NCBI RefSeq assembly: GCF_003144535.1
Contig: NZ_PHFJ01000004.1
Span: 248,001 to 312,000, forward strand
Direction of reading: 5' to 3'
Length of the DNA: 64,000 bases
Source of the DNA: Proteus penneri
GTDB taxonomy: Bacteria > Pseudomonadota > Gammaproteobacteria > Enterobacterales > Enterobacteriaceae
Shown here: piece after piece, positions 19,367-28,616 of the stretch
How positions within the stretch are numbered: the first letter of the stretch is position 1
Layout: each line of letters starts with the position of its first letter
Program-made: the position numbers and the translations under genes
The notes under the pieces: generated by a model
What the model was told of the DNA's origin: nothing
Database searches by the model: none
What the model saw: the letters and a program-made list of their open reading frames with translations, nothing else

Positions 19367-20539
19367 TTATGATTTTAAATATTTGTTTAACAGCAAATTA
19401 GTCACATCTGAGGAAGAAATAGATTCACCACACAAAACTTTCATCATAATTTCTTTACCTAATGATGCTAAAGAAAATAACATATCTGGGCGTAACCGAC
19501 TGATTTTATCTCTATTTTCATCTTGATTAATAATAGTGATCAATTTGGCATCAACATTAGAACATTCTTGGATAGTCAACAAAATAAAGGTATTTTCTGC
19601 ATCACTTTCAGATAAAGTCACAACCCAACTTGCTTTCGCGATATTGGCAGATAGCAATGTTTTAAGATTAGTAGGATCACCTTCAATAATATTGGCTTGA
19701 GCATCATAGGAGGCTCTATTTTTATCAACACAAATCGCAATAACGGGTTTCCCTTGTTCTCTTAGCCCTTTTTCTAACTGAGAAGCCAATGCTGATGAAC
19801 CAATAATAATAAAATGATTATGCATTTTAGCGATCCTTTTCTTAACAATATCGCGAGTGCCGCGCGCAAGAAATCCCATGACATACACAATGGAAGTAGT
19901 AAAAACAGTTATTCCCAAGATAACAACAGTGAGAGTAAAAATACGTGCATTCGTGCTAATTGGCACAATATCGCCAAATCCTAGTGTCGTCATACAGACG
20001 ATAGAAAAATAGAATGCATCCATTAATGTTGTAATATGTGGTTTAAATTCATCGCCAATATAAAGACTTCCCAGCATTGAGAATAACAGCAAAGAAAGAG
20101 TGCAGATAAAGGCCACAAAGCCTGCGCTAGTTAAACTATGATGTGGAAATGCACGCCAGCTTATTAACAACCCAATCGCTAAAATAAAAGAAAAACAGGA
20201 TTGAAAGTCCATTTGCTGATAAACAGCGACATCGAGAAAAACAATGGTGGCTAATAAAATCAAAGAGACACACCACGCAATTCTGGCACCAAGATACATA
20301 AATATTGAAAGCAAAATTAATGCGCAACCTAACATTACCTTAGGTATATCGAGCAGTTTTAATACACCTAAGGATTTTAGCCATGCTGAAAAACCATGAA
20401 TCTCCCAATCCAGATAAACACCACGAGACAGCAAAATGGAATAAATGATGAAAATACCATTTAAGATAAGTAATAAAGACATCATTTTTCTTGTCACTTT
20501 AGATGTCTCTATCATATTTAATATTACGGATAATTTCAT
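19367..20539 (-). CDS. kch: Kch-type voltage-gated-like potassium channel
   Basis: 390 residues: several membrane helices (residues 20-230) with a pore filter TTLGFGD at 184-190, then a cytosolic RCK/TrkA-N domain (HFIIIGSSALASQLEKGL). The RCK part follows E. coli Kch closely in order and spacing. The filter differs from the textbook TVGYGD in having LGF, which may affect conductance. Its 3' end lies close to tehB and its start is 22 bp from the preceding amide hydrolase gene on the same strand. Confidence 0.87.
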   Translation of the reverse strand: MKLSVILNMIETSKVTRKMMSLLLILNGIFIIYSILLSRGVYLDWEIHGFSAWLKSLGVLKLLDIPKVMLGCALILLSIFMYLGARIAWCVSLILLATIVFLDVAVYQQMDFQSCFSFILAIGLLISWRAFPHHSLTSAGFVAFICTLSLLLFSMLGSLYIGDEFKPHITTLMDAFYFSIVCMTTLGFGDIVPISTNARIFTLTVVILGITVFTTSIVYVMGFLARGTRDIVKKRIAKMHNHFIIIGSSALASQLEKGLREQGKPVIAICVDKNRASYDAQANIIEGDPTNLKTLLSANIAKASWVVTLSESDAENTFILLTIQECSNVDAKLITIINQDENRDKISRLRPDMLFSLASLGKEIMMKVLCGESISSSDVTNLLLNKYLKS

Positions 20540-20561
20540 ATTAGATATTGTGAATACTCAG

Positions 20562-21644
20562 CTAGTTATTTAAAGGTATATTATCTAATCCTTGAAATTT
20601 AAAAGGCTCTGCAGGTTTAAAATGACTTGTAGCATCAGCTGAATAGATTATCGATTGCTCTTCACCTAATGGTAATGTCATTACTTTCCCACTCTCTTTT
20701 GAAAAATCAATTTCTTTTAAATTAACCCAAAAGATATTCGGCGATAATGCGGATTCGAAAAAATATAATTGGTTTTTATGATCAGCCACTGTTCTCCAGC
20801 GTGTAGATGATATTTCTGGTGATTCAACTGTACTTAATCCATAAGGTACAGATACATTTCTGATCACACCAAATACGCTAGCGAGCGATTTTTTACTCGA
20901 TTGAGCTTTAGGAATGGCATTCACATAAAAAGAAGCTCGGGCAAAACGATCTGAAGCACGATTAGTCCCTGGTAACATCACGGTTCCACCAATTTGTTGC
21001 CAATAACTATTCAACGCTAGCTGTTCTGAAAAAATAGGAGAGTTCGTCATCACTTGATACTCTTTACTGTGATGAATCACTTGCCTTCCATTTATATATT
21101 CAATAATGGCGCTATCTCCCGTTGCATCTGAAAGCGAAAGATGTAGTGTAGCCATTCTATCTTGCCCAGGAACTTTATCCGTCAATACAATAAAAGGCTC
21201 ACTGTCTAATGCATTCACGGCTTCTTCGACCGAAGCAAAATTATCTAACACATACTGTGCCCATGCAGAAATTGAAATAGCTGGTTTTTCTTTGGTGTAT
21301 GCTGGATAATTAGACTCAGCCAACCACAATAAATTAGCTACTAAACCTTTTTCATTCATGCCATCTGTTGTAGAAATATCATAACCAGATGCAATTACGC
21401 TTCCATATTTAGATGTCCATTTTATCGAATTATCACCAGCTTCTCCCGAACGTTGCATCCCCTGTGGAAATATCCATAAATTTGTTCCTATGTCATATTT
21501 CCAGTCCATTGAGCGAGCCGTAATAATTTGATTATTGTCTCCTAAATAAACAAGCCGAGTACATGCATCAGCATCAGTAATACCTACTGTGAAAAGACCA
21601 GATATAAATAGAGTACCCAAAAAAGTATGACGTAATTTTTTCAT
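20562..21644 (-). CDS. Linear amide C-N hydrolase, choloylglycine hydrolase family
   Basis: 360 residues with a signal peptide of about 27 residues ending ITDADA. Cys28 of CTRLVY becomes the new N terminus and acts as the Ntn nucleophile, as in penicillin V acylases and bile-salt hydrolases. The family blocks ITARSMDW (Arg, Asp) and GMNEKGL follow. It is periplasmic, so it probably cleaves amide bonds in exogenous N-acyl compounds (penicillin V, N-acyl homoserine lactones or conjugated bile acids; substrate unknown). It may share a transcript with kch downstream. Confidence 0.9.
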   Translation of the reverse strand: MKKLRHTFLGTLFISGLFTVGITDADACTRLVYLGDNNQIITARSMDWKYDIGTNLWIFPQGMQRSGEAGDNSIKWTSKYGSVIASGYDISTTDGMNEKGLVANLLWLAESNYPAYTKEKPAISISAWAQYVLDNFASVEEAVNALDSEPFIVLTDKVPGQDRMATLHLSLSDATGDSAIIEYINGRQVIHHSKEYQVMTNSPIFSEQLALNSYWQQIGGTVMLPGTNRASDRFARASFYVNAIPKAQSSKKSLASVFGVIRNVSVPYGLSTVESPEISSTRWRTVADHKNQLYFFESALSPNIFWVNLKEIDFSKESGKVMTLPLGEEQSIIYSADATSHFKPAEPFKFQGLDNIPLNN

Positions 21645-21802
21645 TATGACTCTTTCCCGTTAAATAAATAGATGGTTTCTTTATCGTGACCTATCTTTAC
21701 ACTGACTAAAAATCGATAAAACCTTAAAATAAATATTAGTCCTATTAAAAAATAAAAATTATTACTTAAGTATAAGATCATTCATCATGATTGTGCATAA
21801 AA

Positions 21803-21828
21803 AAACCGATACGTTAAAGTATCGGTTT
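21803..21828 (-). terminator. Terminator downstream of yceI
   Basis: Perfect 10-bp stem AAACCGATAC/GTATCGGTTT with a 6-base loop. The T-rich minus-strand tail lies about 50 bp beyond the yceI stop. Confidence 0.8.
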
Positions 21829-21879
21829 ATAAATCATCTAGATAATAAAAGGGTTTATTACCTTACAAAAAGTATTTAA

Positions 21880-22458
21880 TTACGCTTTTTTTACACCTTC
21901 AATAGAGATAATTAACTCTGCTTCTTGTGATTTTGGCCCTAAGTCTGATTTAAAATTAAACTCTTTCAGATTCACTTTACCCGTTGCTTCAAAACCAGCA
22001 CGGTAACCTTTCCAAGGATCAGTACCTTCACCAATTAATTTTGCATTTAATGAAACAGGTTTCGTTACACCATTTAATGTTAAATCTCCTGTAACGACAT
22101 AGTTTTCGCCATCACGAGTCACTTGTGTTGAAACGAATCGAGCTTCAGGATATTTACTTGTATTAAAGAAATCAGCACTACGTAAGTGCTTATCGCGTTC
22201 TGCGTGATTAGTATCTAAACTTCCTGTTTTAATTACGACATCAACTTTGTCTTTTGATGGATCTTCTTTATCATAGCTAAATGTACCATCGAAATCTTTA
22301 AAAGTGCCATATAACCAGCTATAGCCTAAATGTTGGATACGAAACTGTACAAATGCGTGTTGACCTTGTTTATCAATAGCATAATCTGCTGCTAAAGCAG
22401 TACTTGCATTAAATAACAACGCACCTGCAGTTAAACCTAATAAAGCTTTCTTAAACAT
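21880..22458 (-). CDS. yceI: YceI-family periplasmic protein
   Basis: 192 residues from ATG at 22458, chosen because GGAG lies six bases upstream and a 23-residue signal peptide then ends ALAA. The lipocalin-like YceI fold is clear from [29 protein letters not shown] and [11 protein letters not shown], which match the E. coli protein over its length. The family binds polyisoprenoid lipids in a hydrophobic barrel. It follows the cytochrome b561 gene by 33 bp, as in the yceJ-yceI operon of E. coli. Confidence 0.95.
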   Translation of the reverse strand: MFKKALLGLTAGALLFNASTALAADYAIDKQGQHAFVQFRIQHLGYSWLYGTFKDFDGTFSYDKEDPSKDKVDVVIKTGSLDTNHAERDKHLRSADFFNTSKYPEARFVSTQVTRDGENYVVTGDLTLNGVTKPVSLNAKLIGEGTDPWKGYRAGFEATGKVNLKEFNFKSDLGPKSQEAELIISIEGVKKA

Positions 22459-22491
22459 TATTATCTCCATAATCTCGTTTTATAAGTTTAA

Positions 22492-23046
22492 TTATTTAGT
22501 CCGCATTCCTAGCATGCGTTTTAACGTGACATCTTTATCAATAAAATGATGTTTTAAAGCACCAGCAGCATGTAATAGCGATAATAAAACCACTGCCCAG
22601 GCTAAATAAAGATGAATATCACCAGCTAAATCTGCTTGTTTTGCTTCTCCAGTAAAAATGGCAGGTACAGAAAACCAATCAAATACAGATATAGCTTGTC
22701 CATCAGCAGTCGAAATTAAATAACCGCTAATCAGAATAGAAAATAAGATTAAATATAAAAGCATATGTACAATATGAGCACTAATACGTGTCAGTTTACT
22801 GTAACTTGATAAAGCTTTTGGAGGTGGAGAAATCCAACGCCATATCACTCGCACTATCAAAACAATAAATAAAAGAATACCAATGCTCTTATGTATTTCA
22901 GGTGCAGAATGATACCAACTATCATAATACCCTAATGTCACCATCCAAAGCCCTAAAGCAAACATACCATAGACAGTAAGCGCCATCCCCCAATGTAAAA
23001 GGAGTGACAAGTGCCCATAGCGAGACGCATTATTTCGCCATTGCAT
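22492..23046 (-). CDS. yceJ: Cytochrome b561 family protein
   Basis: 184 residues with four membrane helices. Haem-ligand histidines are seen in LLLHWGMA (helix 1), EIHKSIG (helix 2), ISAHIVHMLLY (helix 3) and LLHAAGALKHHF (helix 4). It is a di-haem inner-membrane electron carrier, possibly moving electrons between quinol and periplasmic partners. First gene of the yceJ-yceI pair. The 314 bp upstream contain an AT-rich stretch with a partial Fur-like half-site near 23141-23165 that I do not trust. Confidence 0.93.
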   Translation of the reverse strand: MQWRNNASRYGHLSLLLHWGMALTVYGMFALGLWMVTLGYYDSWYHSAPEIHKSIGILLFIVLIVRVIWRWISPPPKALSSYSKLTRISAHIVHMLLYLILFSILISGYLISTADGQAISVFDWFSVPAIFTGEAKQADLAGDIHLYLAWAVVLLSLLHAAGALKHHFIDKDVTLKRMLGMRTK

Positions 23047-23360
23047 AATAAAAACCCAATAGTTTCCAATTCATTAAGATAATGTTACATAGTCTAGTAT
23101 ATCTAGAGTAAATTGTTAGCCCATAGTTCAGCAAATAATTTGCTTATCATTATCAATAATAATCAATAAGTAATGAGCTCTTATTAGTCACTCTGCTGAT
23201 TATCTAATCAGTGCCATAGTTGAATTTTTTCAAAATAAGATAAGTATATTGGTGGGTGTTTATATACATAATAAAAAGAATAAATATAGAGGTAAAAATA
23301 AGAAACGAAATAAGATTAATACAACATTTGCCTAACTATAAAAACAATTGTTCCCTTCAT

Positions 23361-23561
23361 TTATCCTAAATTAGAACTTATTAAGAAAAATACAATAATA
23401 ATTAGAGGAACCGTAAAAAAAACGGATAACCAGCGCATTTCACGTATAACGCCAAAAATAATACCAACAATACAAATAAAAAATATAACTGGCATCATTT
23501 CTGAGTAATGATCATGACAATAGTGCATTAATAAATTAATCCACGGGTGATCGTTTTGCAT
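23361..23561 (-). CDS. Small two-helix membrane protein, hypothetical
   Basis: 66 residues: a polar N terminus rich in His (HPWINLLMHYCHDHYSE), a membrane segment around residues 22-38 and a second around 46-62. The composition is that of a real small membrane protein rather than chance, but no ribosome site stands out before the ATG. It lies alone in an AT-rich gap. No family recognised. Confidence 0.45.
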   Translation of the reverse strand: MQNDHPWINLLMHYCHDHYSEMMPVIFFICIVGIIFGVIREMRWLSVFFTVPLIIIVFFLISSNLG

Positions 23562-23821
23562 ATGAGAATTTCAACCAATAAAAATAAATTTTAATTAAGA
23601 TAGAGATAAATTACTATCATTAATAAATAAAACAAGCGTTGTATTATAAATATCAATCATCGCGCACAAAGATATTAAAACACTTCATATTTCAAATAAA
23701 GAAAACACTGATAAATAAAAATAACAATTTAAGCCAAACTTACAACAAGATAAAACAAACAAGGTGAAATAAAACAAAACGTCACAATGAAAGCAATATC
23801 ATTATTAATATCACCTTAGTT

Positions 23822-23887
23822 AAATGAAATAATAATTTCATTTAACTCCAAATAAAGAACATTAATTTCATTAAGTTATTATGAAAT
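23822..23887 (+). promoter_or_regulatory. Two TGAAAT/ATTTCA palindromes in front of the RpiR-type gene
   Basis: AAATGAAAT-AATA-ATTTCATTT (23822-23843) is a perfect palindrome. Forty bases on, ATTTCAT/ATGAAAT (23865-23871 with 23881-23887) repeats the half-site in inverted order. Several RpiR-family regulators bind TGAAA/TTTCA palindromes, so these may be autoregulatory operators for the gene at 24055. The rest of the 493-bp gap 23562-24054 is very AT-rich and otherwise featureless. Confidence 0.5.
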
Positions 23888-24054
23888 CAGTAAACAATAA
23901 ATAAAATAGAGTTTTAAACATCAAATAATTACCTTTAGGTTATTCATTTATTTGGAATTAACTCTATATTTCATTTTAAATATTATTAGCTAAAAACATT
24001 CAAATACCATGCAAAAAACACTACAATTACAATAGTATTTTTATTGAGGGCACT

Positions 24055-24882
24055 ATGTCTACTGCAACAAATCTGAATGAACTACAGGAACAAGTTCGCT
24101 CCCGCTATAATGGATTAAGTAAAAGGCTACAGCAGGTTGCACATTATCTACTTGATAATAAAAACAGTGTGGCATTTGATACAATTGCAATCCTTGCAGA
24201 TAAAGCAAATGTTCCTCCATCGACATTAATTCGTTTTGCCAACGCATTTCATTTCAATGGCTTTAATGAAATGAAACAGTTATTTCAAAATCACTTGATG
24301 AATGAAATGGTAAATGAAAATGAAAATTTAACTTATAAACAAAAATATAAAGAGGAGCCCCCTAATCTGAATGAGCCTGCCTATATTTTGCAAGAATTTG
24401 CGCAAGCAAATAGCCATTCATTGCAACAATTGGCAAATCAGACTCACAGAGAAATGTTAAATAAAACATTACAATTGCTCGAACACGCTGACACAATTTA
24501 TATTTGTGGCTTTCATCACTCATTCAGTGCTGCAAGTTATTTTTTTCATGCTCTCTCGCATATCTCTTGTGAGACTGTTTTTGTCAACAGTCTAGGTGGA
24601 ATGTACAAAGAGCAATTAAGAAACATTACGCATCGTGATGTACTCTTTGGTATTCACTTCCACCCGTATTCAGATGAAATGCAAAAAATGTGTGAAATGG
24701 CAACTTACAAAGAAGCAAAACAGATTATTGTTACTGATAGTCCAATTAGCCCATTAGCGAGTTTAAGCGATGTTTGTTTAACTGTTAAAGAAGCTCAAAT
24801 AAAAACCTTTCGTTCTCAAACGTCAACCATGTGTTTACTACAAGCAATCTCTGTCGCTTTTGCTTTTAGAAAAAAACATTAA
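24055..24882 (+). CDS. RpiR/MurR-family transcriptional regulator
   Basis: 275 residues. N-terminal helix-turn-helix of the RpiR type (VAFDTIAILADKANVPPSTL through RFANAFHFNGFNEMK, residues 38-78), then a SIS sugar-phosphate-binding domain (residues 125-260) with YICGFHHSFSAASYF and VTDSPISPLASLS. Family members sense a phosphosugar. No sugar gene lies next to it, so its target is unknown. Terminated by the palindrome at 24898-24925. Confidence 0.88.
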   Translation: MSTATNLNELQEQVRSRYNGLSKRLQQVAHYLLDNKNSVAFDTIAILADKANVPPSTLIRFANAFHFNGFNEMKQLFQNHLMNEMVNENENLTYKQKYKEEPPNLNEPAYILQEFAQANSHSLQQLANQTHREMLNKTLQLLEHADTIYICGFHHSFSAASYFFHALSHISCETVFVNSLGGMYKEQLRNITHRDVLFGIHFHPYSDEMQKMCEMATYKEAKQIIVTDSPISPLASLSDVCLTVKEAQIKTFRSQTSTMCLLQAISVAFAFRKKH

Positions 24883-24897
24883 TAACTTTTTTATCCT

Positions 24898-24931
24898 AAA
24901 CTGTATCTTAATTAAGATACAGTTTTTTTAT
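24898..24931 (+). terminator. Terminator of the RpiR-type gene
   Basis: A 28-base perfect palindrome (AAACTGTATCTTAA followed by its complement), then TTTT ATAA. Confidence 0.85.
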
Positions 24932-25110
24932 AAAATAAATATTTATTAAGTACTATTAATGAATAACAACTATTAAACACATATTAAATAGCTTAGTATT
25001 TTATTTAGAACTATTTTTAAGAATGAATACAGATTTTTTTGTTTGTGATGAAAAAATTAATCATTTAGCATTAATTTATGCCACCTAAGATCATTAAAGG
25101 ATTAAATTAA

Positions 25111-25860
25111 ATGTTATTTAAAAAATTATTTTTAATTGTTTTTTTATTTCCAAACTTCTCCTATTCAAACACACATTCAATAAAAGAAAATAAAGAATCG
25201 CCAATAACTGTTAATATTCCTAGTGTTTCATTTGGTGATCAGAGTAATGCATCTGGTAACGGTTCAATTGCAATAGGAACAAATAGCCAAGCTAAAAGTG
25301 CACACTCAGTTGCTATTGGTACTAATTCATTAGCAACAGAAGAAAATACAGTATCATTTGGAAACATTGAAAATCAACACACTTCTCGATTAGTTAATAT
25401 TAGTGACGGTAAAAATAATACAGATGCCGTTAATCTTATTCAGACTAAAAAAATGGTAGATAAAAATAGAATAGCAACAAATAATACTATCAATCAGCTA
25501 AAGAGAACTGTTAGTACAGATATCGGTAATATCAAAACCCATGTTAATGATTTTGATCATTATTACAGGAAAAGACAGGCCGAAATTACTGATTCAGTTG
25601 CAAATTTAGACAAAGAAATTATCGCGTTAGAAAAAAAAGTATTTGCGGGTATTGCATCATCAGTTGCAATGACTAGCATTCCTTATCTTGCTCATCATAC
25701 CCTAAGTGGCGGAATTGGTATTAGTAATTATCGAACAGGTACAGCATTTGCTGGAGGTGTACAATATAAACCCAATAACGATATTGCATTTCGATTAAAC
25801 TCTTCCATTAATAGCGAAAAAGAAATTATTATTGGAGGTGGATTAGCTTATGGCTGGTAA
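25111..25860 (+). CDS. Short YadA-like trimeric autotransporter adhesin
   Basis: 249 residues. Signal peptide of about 20 residues; head repeats GNGSIAIGTNSQAKSAHS and VAIGTNSLATEEN with the typical SVAIG spacing; neck RLVNISDGKNNTDAVNLIQ. A coiled-coil stalk follows (residues 110-175), then the 70-residue four-strand YadA membrane anchor (from VFAGIASSVAMTSIPYL to AYGW). It is a complete but minimal trimeric adhesin with only two or three head repeats. AGGA precedes the ATG. The ligand cannot be predicted. Confidence 0.9.
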   Translation: MLFKKLFLIVFLFPNFSYSNTHSIKENKESPITVNIPSVSFGDQSNASGNGSIAIGTNSQAKSAHSVAIGTNSLATEENTVSFGNIENQHTSRLVNISDGKNNTDAVNLIQTKKMVDKNRIATNNTINQLKRTVSTDIGNIKTHVNDFDHYYRKRQAEITDSVANLDKEIIALEKKVFAGIASSVAMTSIPYLAHHTLSGGIGISNYRTGTAFAGGVQYKPNNDIAFRLNSSINSEKEIIIGGGLAYGW

Positions 25861-25910
25861 ACAATTTTGATTCTCTATAATCCGATTATAAAAAAATAAC
25901 CTTATAATTA

Positions 25911-25942
25911 AAGCAGTAATAATTTAAGTAACATTACTGCTT
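25911..25942 (+). terminator. Hairpin downstream of the YadA-like gene
   Basis: Stem AAGCAGTAAT/ATTACTGCTT with a 12-base loop and a short ATTT tail; probable weak terminator. Confidence 0.5.
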
Positions 25943-26088
25943 ATTTATAAAAAGAATTTTAATTAGTAATAAATAAATCACCTAAAGAATAATTGATAAG
26001 TTTAACTTTAGTATTTTTAATATATTTTTGTAATATATATCATTTTTTATATACTAGGATTATAAGCTAGAGCCAAAAGGAATAAAAA

Positions 26089-26580
26089 ATGAATTATATA
26101 TTTCAAAAAATGACTGCTAAAGATATAAGTGCAGTAGCACGACTATTACAGGCAAATTCAGAATCTCAACAAGGTGGATTATATGGTGAATACCCTCTAA
26201 ATAAAGTTGAGACGATGTATCAAAGTAGCACTAACGCCATTGTTGCACTCTACCAAAAAAATATTGTTGCTGTTGTTTTTAGCTTTCCTGTCACCTCTTT
26301 TTCGATCCCTCCAATTGCTCAAGCTATTAATCAACAATTTCCAGAAATAACACAAAACAATTGGTTTTATGGCCCTGTTTGTATTGATAAATCGCACCGA
26401 GGAAAATCACTATTAAAAAATCTCTACCAACAAATCTGTTCTTTACATGGCGGAAACCCTATCGCATTTGTTAATAGTGAAAATATTCGGTCACTAAAAG
26501 CACATCAAAAATTAGGCATGAAGGTCGTTAAAAACTTTGAATTTAAAAGCACATCTTGGTGGATCATCAAAGGACAATGA
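26089..26580 (+). CDS. GNAT-family N-acetyltransferase
   Basis: 163 residues of GNAT type: the acetyl-CoA loop is in CIDKSHRGKSLLKNLYQQI (about residues 101-119), and FVNSENIRSLKAHQKLGMKV is the typical beta-5/alpha-4 end. The ribosome site AAAAGGAATAAAAA precedes the ATG. Cytoplasmic; substrate unknown. Stands alone. Confidence 0.82.
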   Translation: MNYIFQKMTAKDISAVARLLQANSESQQGGLYGEYPLNKVETMYQSSTNAIVALYQKNIVAVVFSFPVTSFSIPPIAQAINQQFPEITQNNWFYGPVCIDKSHRGKSLLKNLYQQICSLHGGNPIAFVNSENIRSLKAHQKLGMKVVKNFEFKSTSWWIIKGQ

Positions 26581-26905
26581 AAACAAACGAAAGAAAAATA
26601 CTTACACTTTCTGATATACAATTTTCAGGCTGAAAATGAAGGCTTTTAAGTATTTTTGTTATCATCATCACAAAATAAATAATAAGCATATAAATCAACA
26701 TGATATACAAAACAATGAAAAGTTAATCTATTCTTAACAATATTACAACTCCTATTTTAGCTGTCAATTTGCTTACAATTTGACATCATTCTGTGATCTC
26801 CCTTTCAATTCTTGATCTTTCGTTAACTTACTTTTTGATATTATGCAAAAGTATAAATAAGATAAATACACCAATTCGAAAGTAAACGTAAAATAGGAGG
26901 AAGCA
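26581..26905 (+). promoter_or_regulatory. Control region in front of the first sulfatase operon
   Basis: In this 325-bp gap, CTTTC occurs at 26802-26806 and 26817-26821, echoing the CTTTC repeats in front of the other chondroitin operons. TGTGATCTCCCTTTCA at 26792-26807 has a perfect left CRP half-site and a poor right one. GGAGG lies just before the ATG at 26906. A role for AgaR and CRP here is inference. Confidence 0.4.
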
Positions 26906-28465
26906 ATGACTGTTTCCCGCAGAACTTTTATCAAAGGACTCGCAGCCAGCGGTGCAGCAATGACTGTTTCTACCCCTGTTATTGCTAATTCAGAGAGTTC
27001 AACTTCTAACCCGCGCTCGCGCCCAGAGAATGCCCCTAACCTATTAATTGTTTTCCCAGATGAAATGCGTGCTCATGCATTACAGTTTATGGGGGAAGAT
27101 CCTTCAATCACACCTAATTTGAATAAATTTGCGAAACAATCCAAAGTAATGACGCAGATGGCTTCAAACTACCCTCTTTGTTCTCCATTTCGTGGCATGT
27201 TTATGACTGGTCAATACCCTGTTCGTAATGGTATTACAGGAAATGCACATGACTATGGTGGCAAAGTGGGTATCGATTTATCGCCTTATGCAAAATGTTG
27301 GTCGGATGTTTTAAAATCTCTCGATTACAGCACTGGCTATATTGGTAAATGGCACCTTGATGCACCTTACGAACCATTTATTGAAAGTTACAACAATCCA
27401 ATGGAAGGTCGTTATTGGAATGAATGGGCTGCACCGGATAGACGCCATGGTTTTGATTTCTGGTATTCTTACGGCACTTATGATTTACATTTGAAACCAA
27501 TGTATTGGGCAAACGATACCCCTCGTGATAAACCAATTTACATTGATCAATGGGGACCTGAACATGAAGCGGATATGGCAATCAAGTTCCTCAAAAATGA
27601 AAACAATCAATTTAGAGATAATTCAAAACCATTTGCATTAGTGGTTTCAATGAACCCTCCTCATTCACCTTATGATCAAGTACCGAAAAAATACCTCGAT
27701 GCATATCAAGGTAAAACGTCAAAAGAGCTAAATACACGCCCTAATGTACAGTGGGATACTGAATATCAAGAAGGCTATGGACCTCAATATTTCAAAGAAT
27801 ATATGGCTATGGTCAACGGTGTTGATGAGCAATTTGGTCGTATCGTCGATGAATTAGAAAAACAAGGCCTTGCAGATAATACTCTTGTTGTTTTCTTCTC
27901 TGATCATGGTAGTTGCTTGGGGGCAAATGGGCAAGCCACCAAAAATAATCCTTATGAAGAATCCATGCGTGTTCCGATGATGTTCCGTTTACCGGGTAAA
28001 ATTAAACCAGGCACTGATGATGCATTAATGTCAGCACCTGATATTTATCCAACTATCTTAGGGCTACTTGGTTTATCTGAATGGATCCCTGATTCAGTAG
28101 AAGGTACTGATCTTGCAGATAGAGTAGTTACTGGCAAAGGCGACACAGCAAACTCTCAGCTTTATCTTTTTATTCCTTATGGCGAACCTTCATTCGGTAA
28201 ACGAGGAGTAAGAACAAAAACTCATACTTTGGTTATAGATAGACAAGATGGACAACCATTAAAATATACTTTATATGACAATGTGAACGATCCATATCAA
28301 ATGAAAAATATTGCCAAAGAGAATATGCCTTTAATTGAAAAATTAATTAAAGAAGAACTAACCCCTTGGTTGGAAAAAACAGGAGATTCTTGGCGTGCCA
28401 CTGAATTCATTACGGCAACAACCAATAAATTAAATAAAACAATATCTACATGTAAAGAAAAATAA
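26906..28465 (+). CDS. Tat-exported sulfatase, probable chondroitin-disaccharide sulfatase
   Basis: 519 residues. A twin-arginine signal (SRRTFIKGLAASGAA) sends the folded enzyme to the periplasm. The modification motif C92-S-P-F-R carries the cysteine converted to formylglycine, although the usual Ser/Ala is Phe (CXPXR form). The C-terminal alkaline-phosphatase-like part holds VVFFSDHGS, with metal ligands Asp and His. It opens the block with porin, autotransporter and both chondroitinases, so it most likely removes 4- or 6-sulfate from GalNAc of chondroitin products. The maturase is encoded at 49638. Confidence 0.92.
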   Translation: MTVSRRTFIKGLAASGAAMTVSTPVIANSESSTSNPRSRPENAPNLLIVFPDEMRAHALQFMGEDPSITPNLNKFAKQSKVMTQMASNYPLCSPFRGMFMTGQYPVRNGITGNAHDYGGKVGIDLSPYAKCWSDVLKSLDYSTGYIGKWHLDAPYEPFIESYNNPMEGRYWNEWAAPDRRHGFDFWYSYGTYDLHLKPMYWANDTPRDKPIYIDQWGPEHEADMAIKFLKNENNQFRDNSKPFALVVSMNPPHSPYDQVPKKYLDAYQGKTSKELNTRPNVQWDTEYQEGYGPQYFKEYMAMVNGVDEQFGRIVDELEKQGLADNTLVVFFSDHGSCLGANGQATKNNPYEESMRVPMMFRLPGKIKPGTDDALMSAPDIYPTILGLLGLSEWIPDSVEGTDLADRVVTGKGDTANSQLYLFIPYGEPSFGKRGVRTKTHTLVIDRQDGQPLKYTLYDNVNDPYQMKNIAKENMPLIEKLIKEELTPWLEKTGDSWRATEFITATTNKLNKTISTCKEK

Positions 28466-28476
28466 TAAAAATATCT

Positions 28477-28496
28477 GCGCCATAATTTTATGGCGC
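28477..28496 (+). terminator. Hairpin between sulfatase and porin
   Basis: Perfect stem GCGCCATA/TATGGCGC with a 4-base loop, followed only by TATATATAAA; an attenuator or mRNA-stabilising hairpin within the operon. Confidence 0.5.
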
Positions 28497-28616
28497 TATA
28501 TATAAACCCAATTCGCTGATATAAAAAATCCTTTTAATAAAATTAAATAAAAGGAAAGATGTCCTACACCTAAAAATTGACACAAATAAAAGCGAATAAA
28601 GAATTGGATATATACC

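Noticed and set aside
23141-23165. Fur-box-like stretch before the cytochrome b561 gene
   Set aside because: Only the right half (TATCATTATC) fits; the left half does not, and such strings are common in AT-rich gaps.
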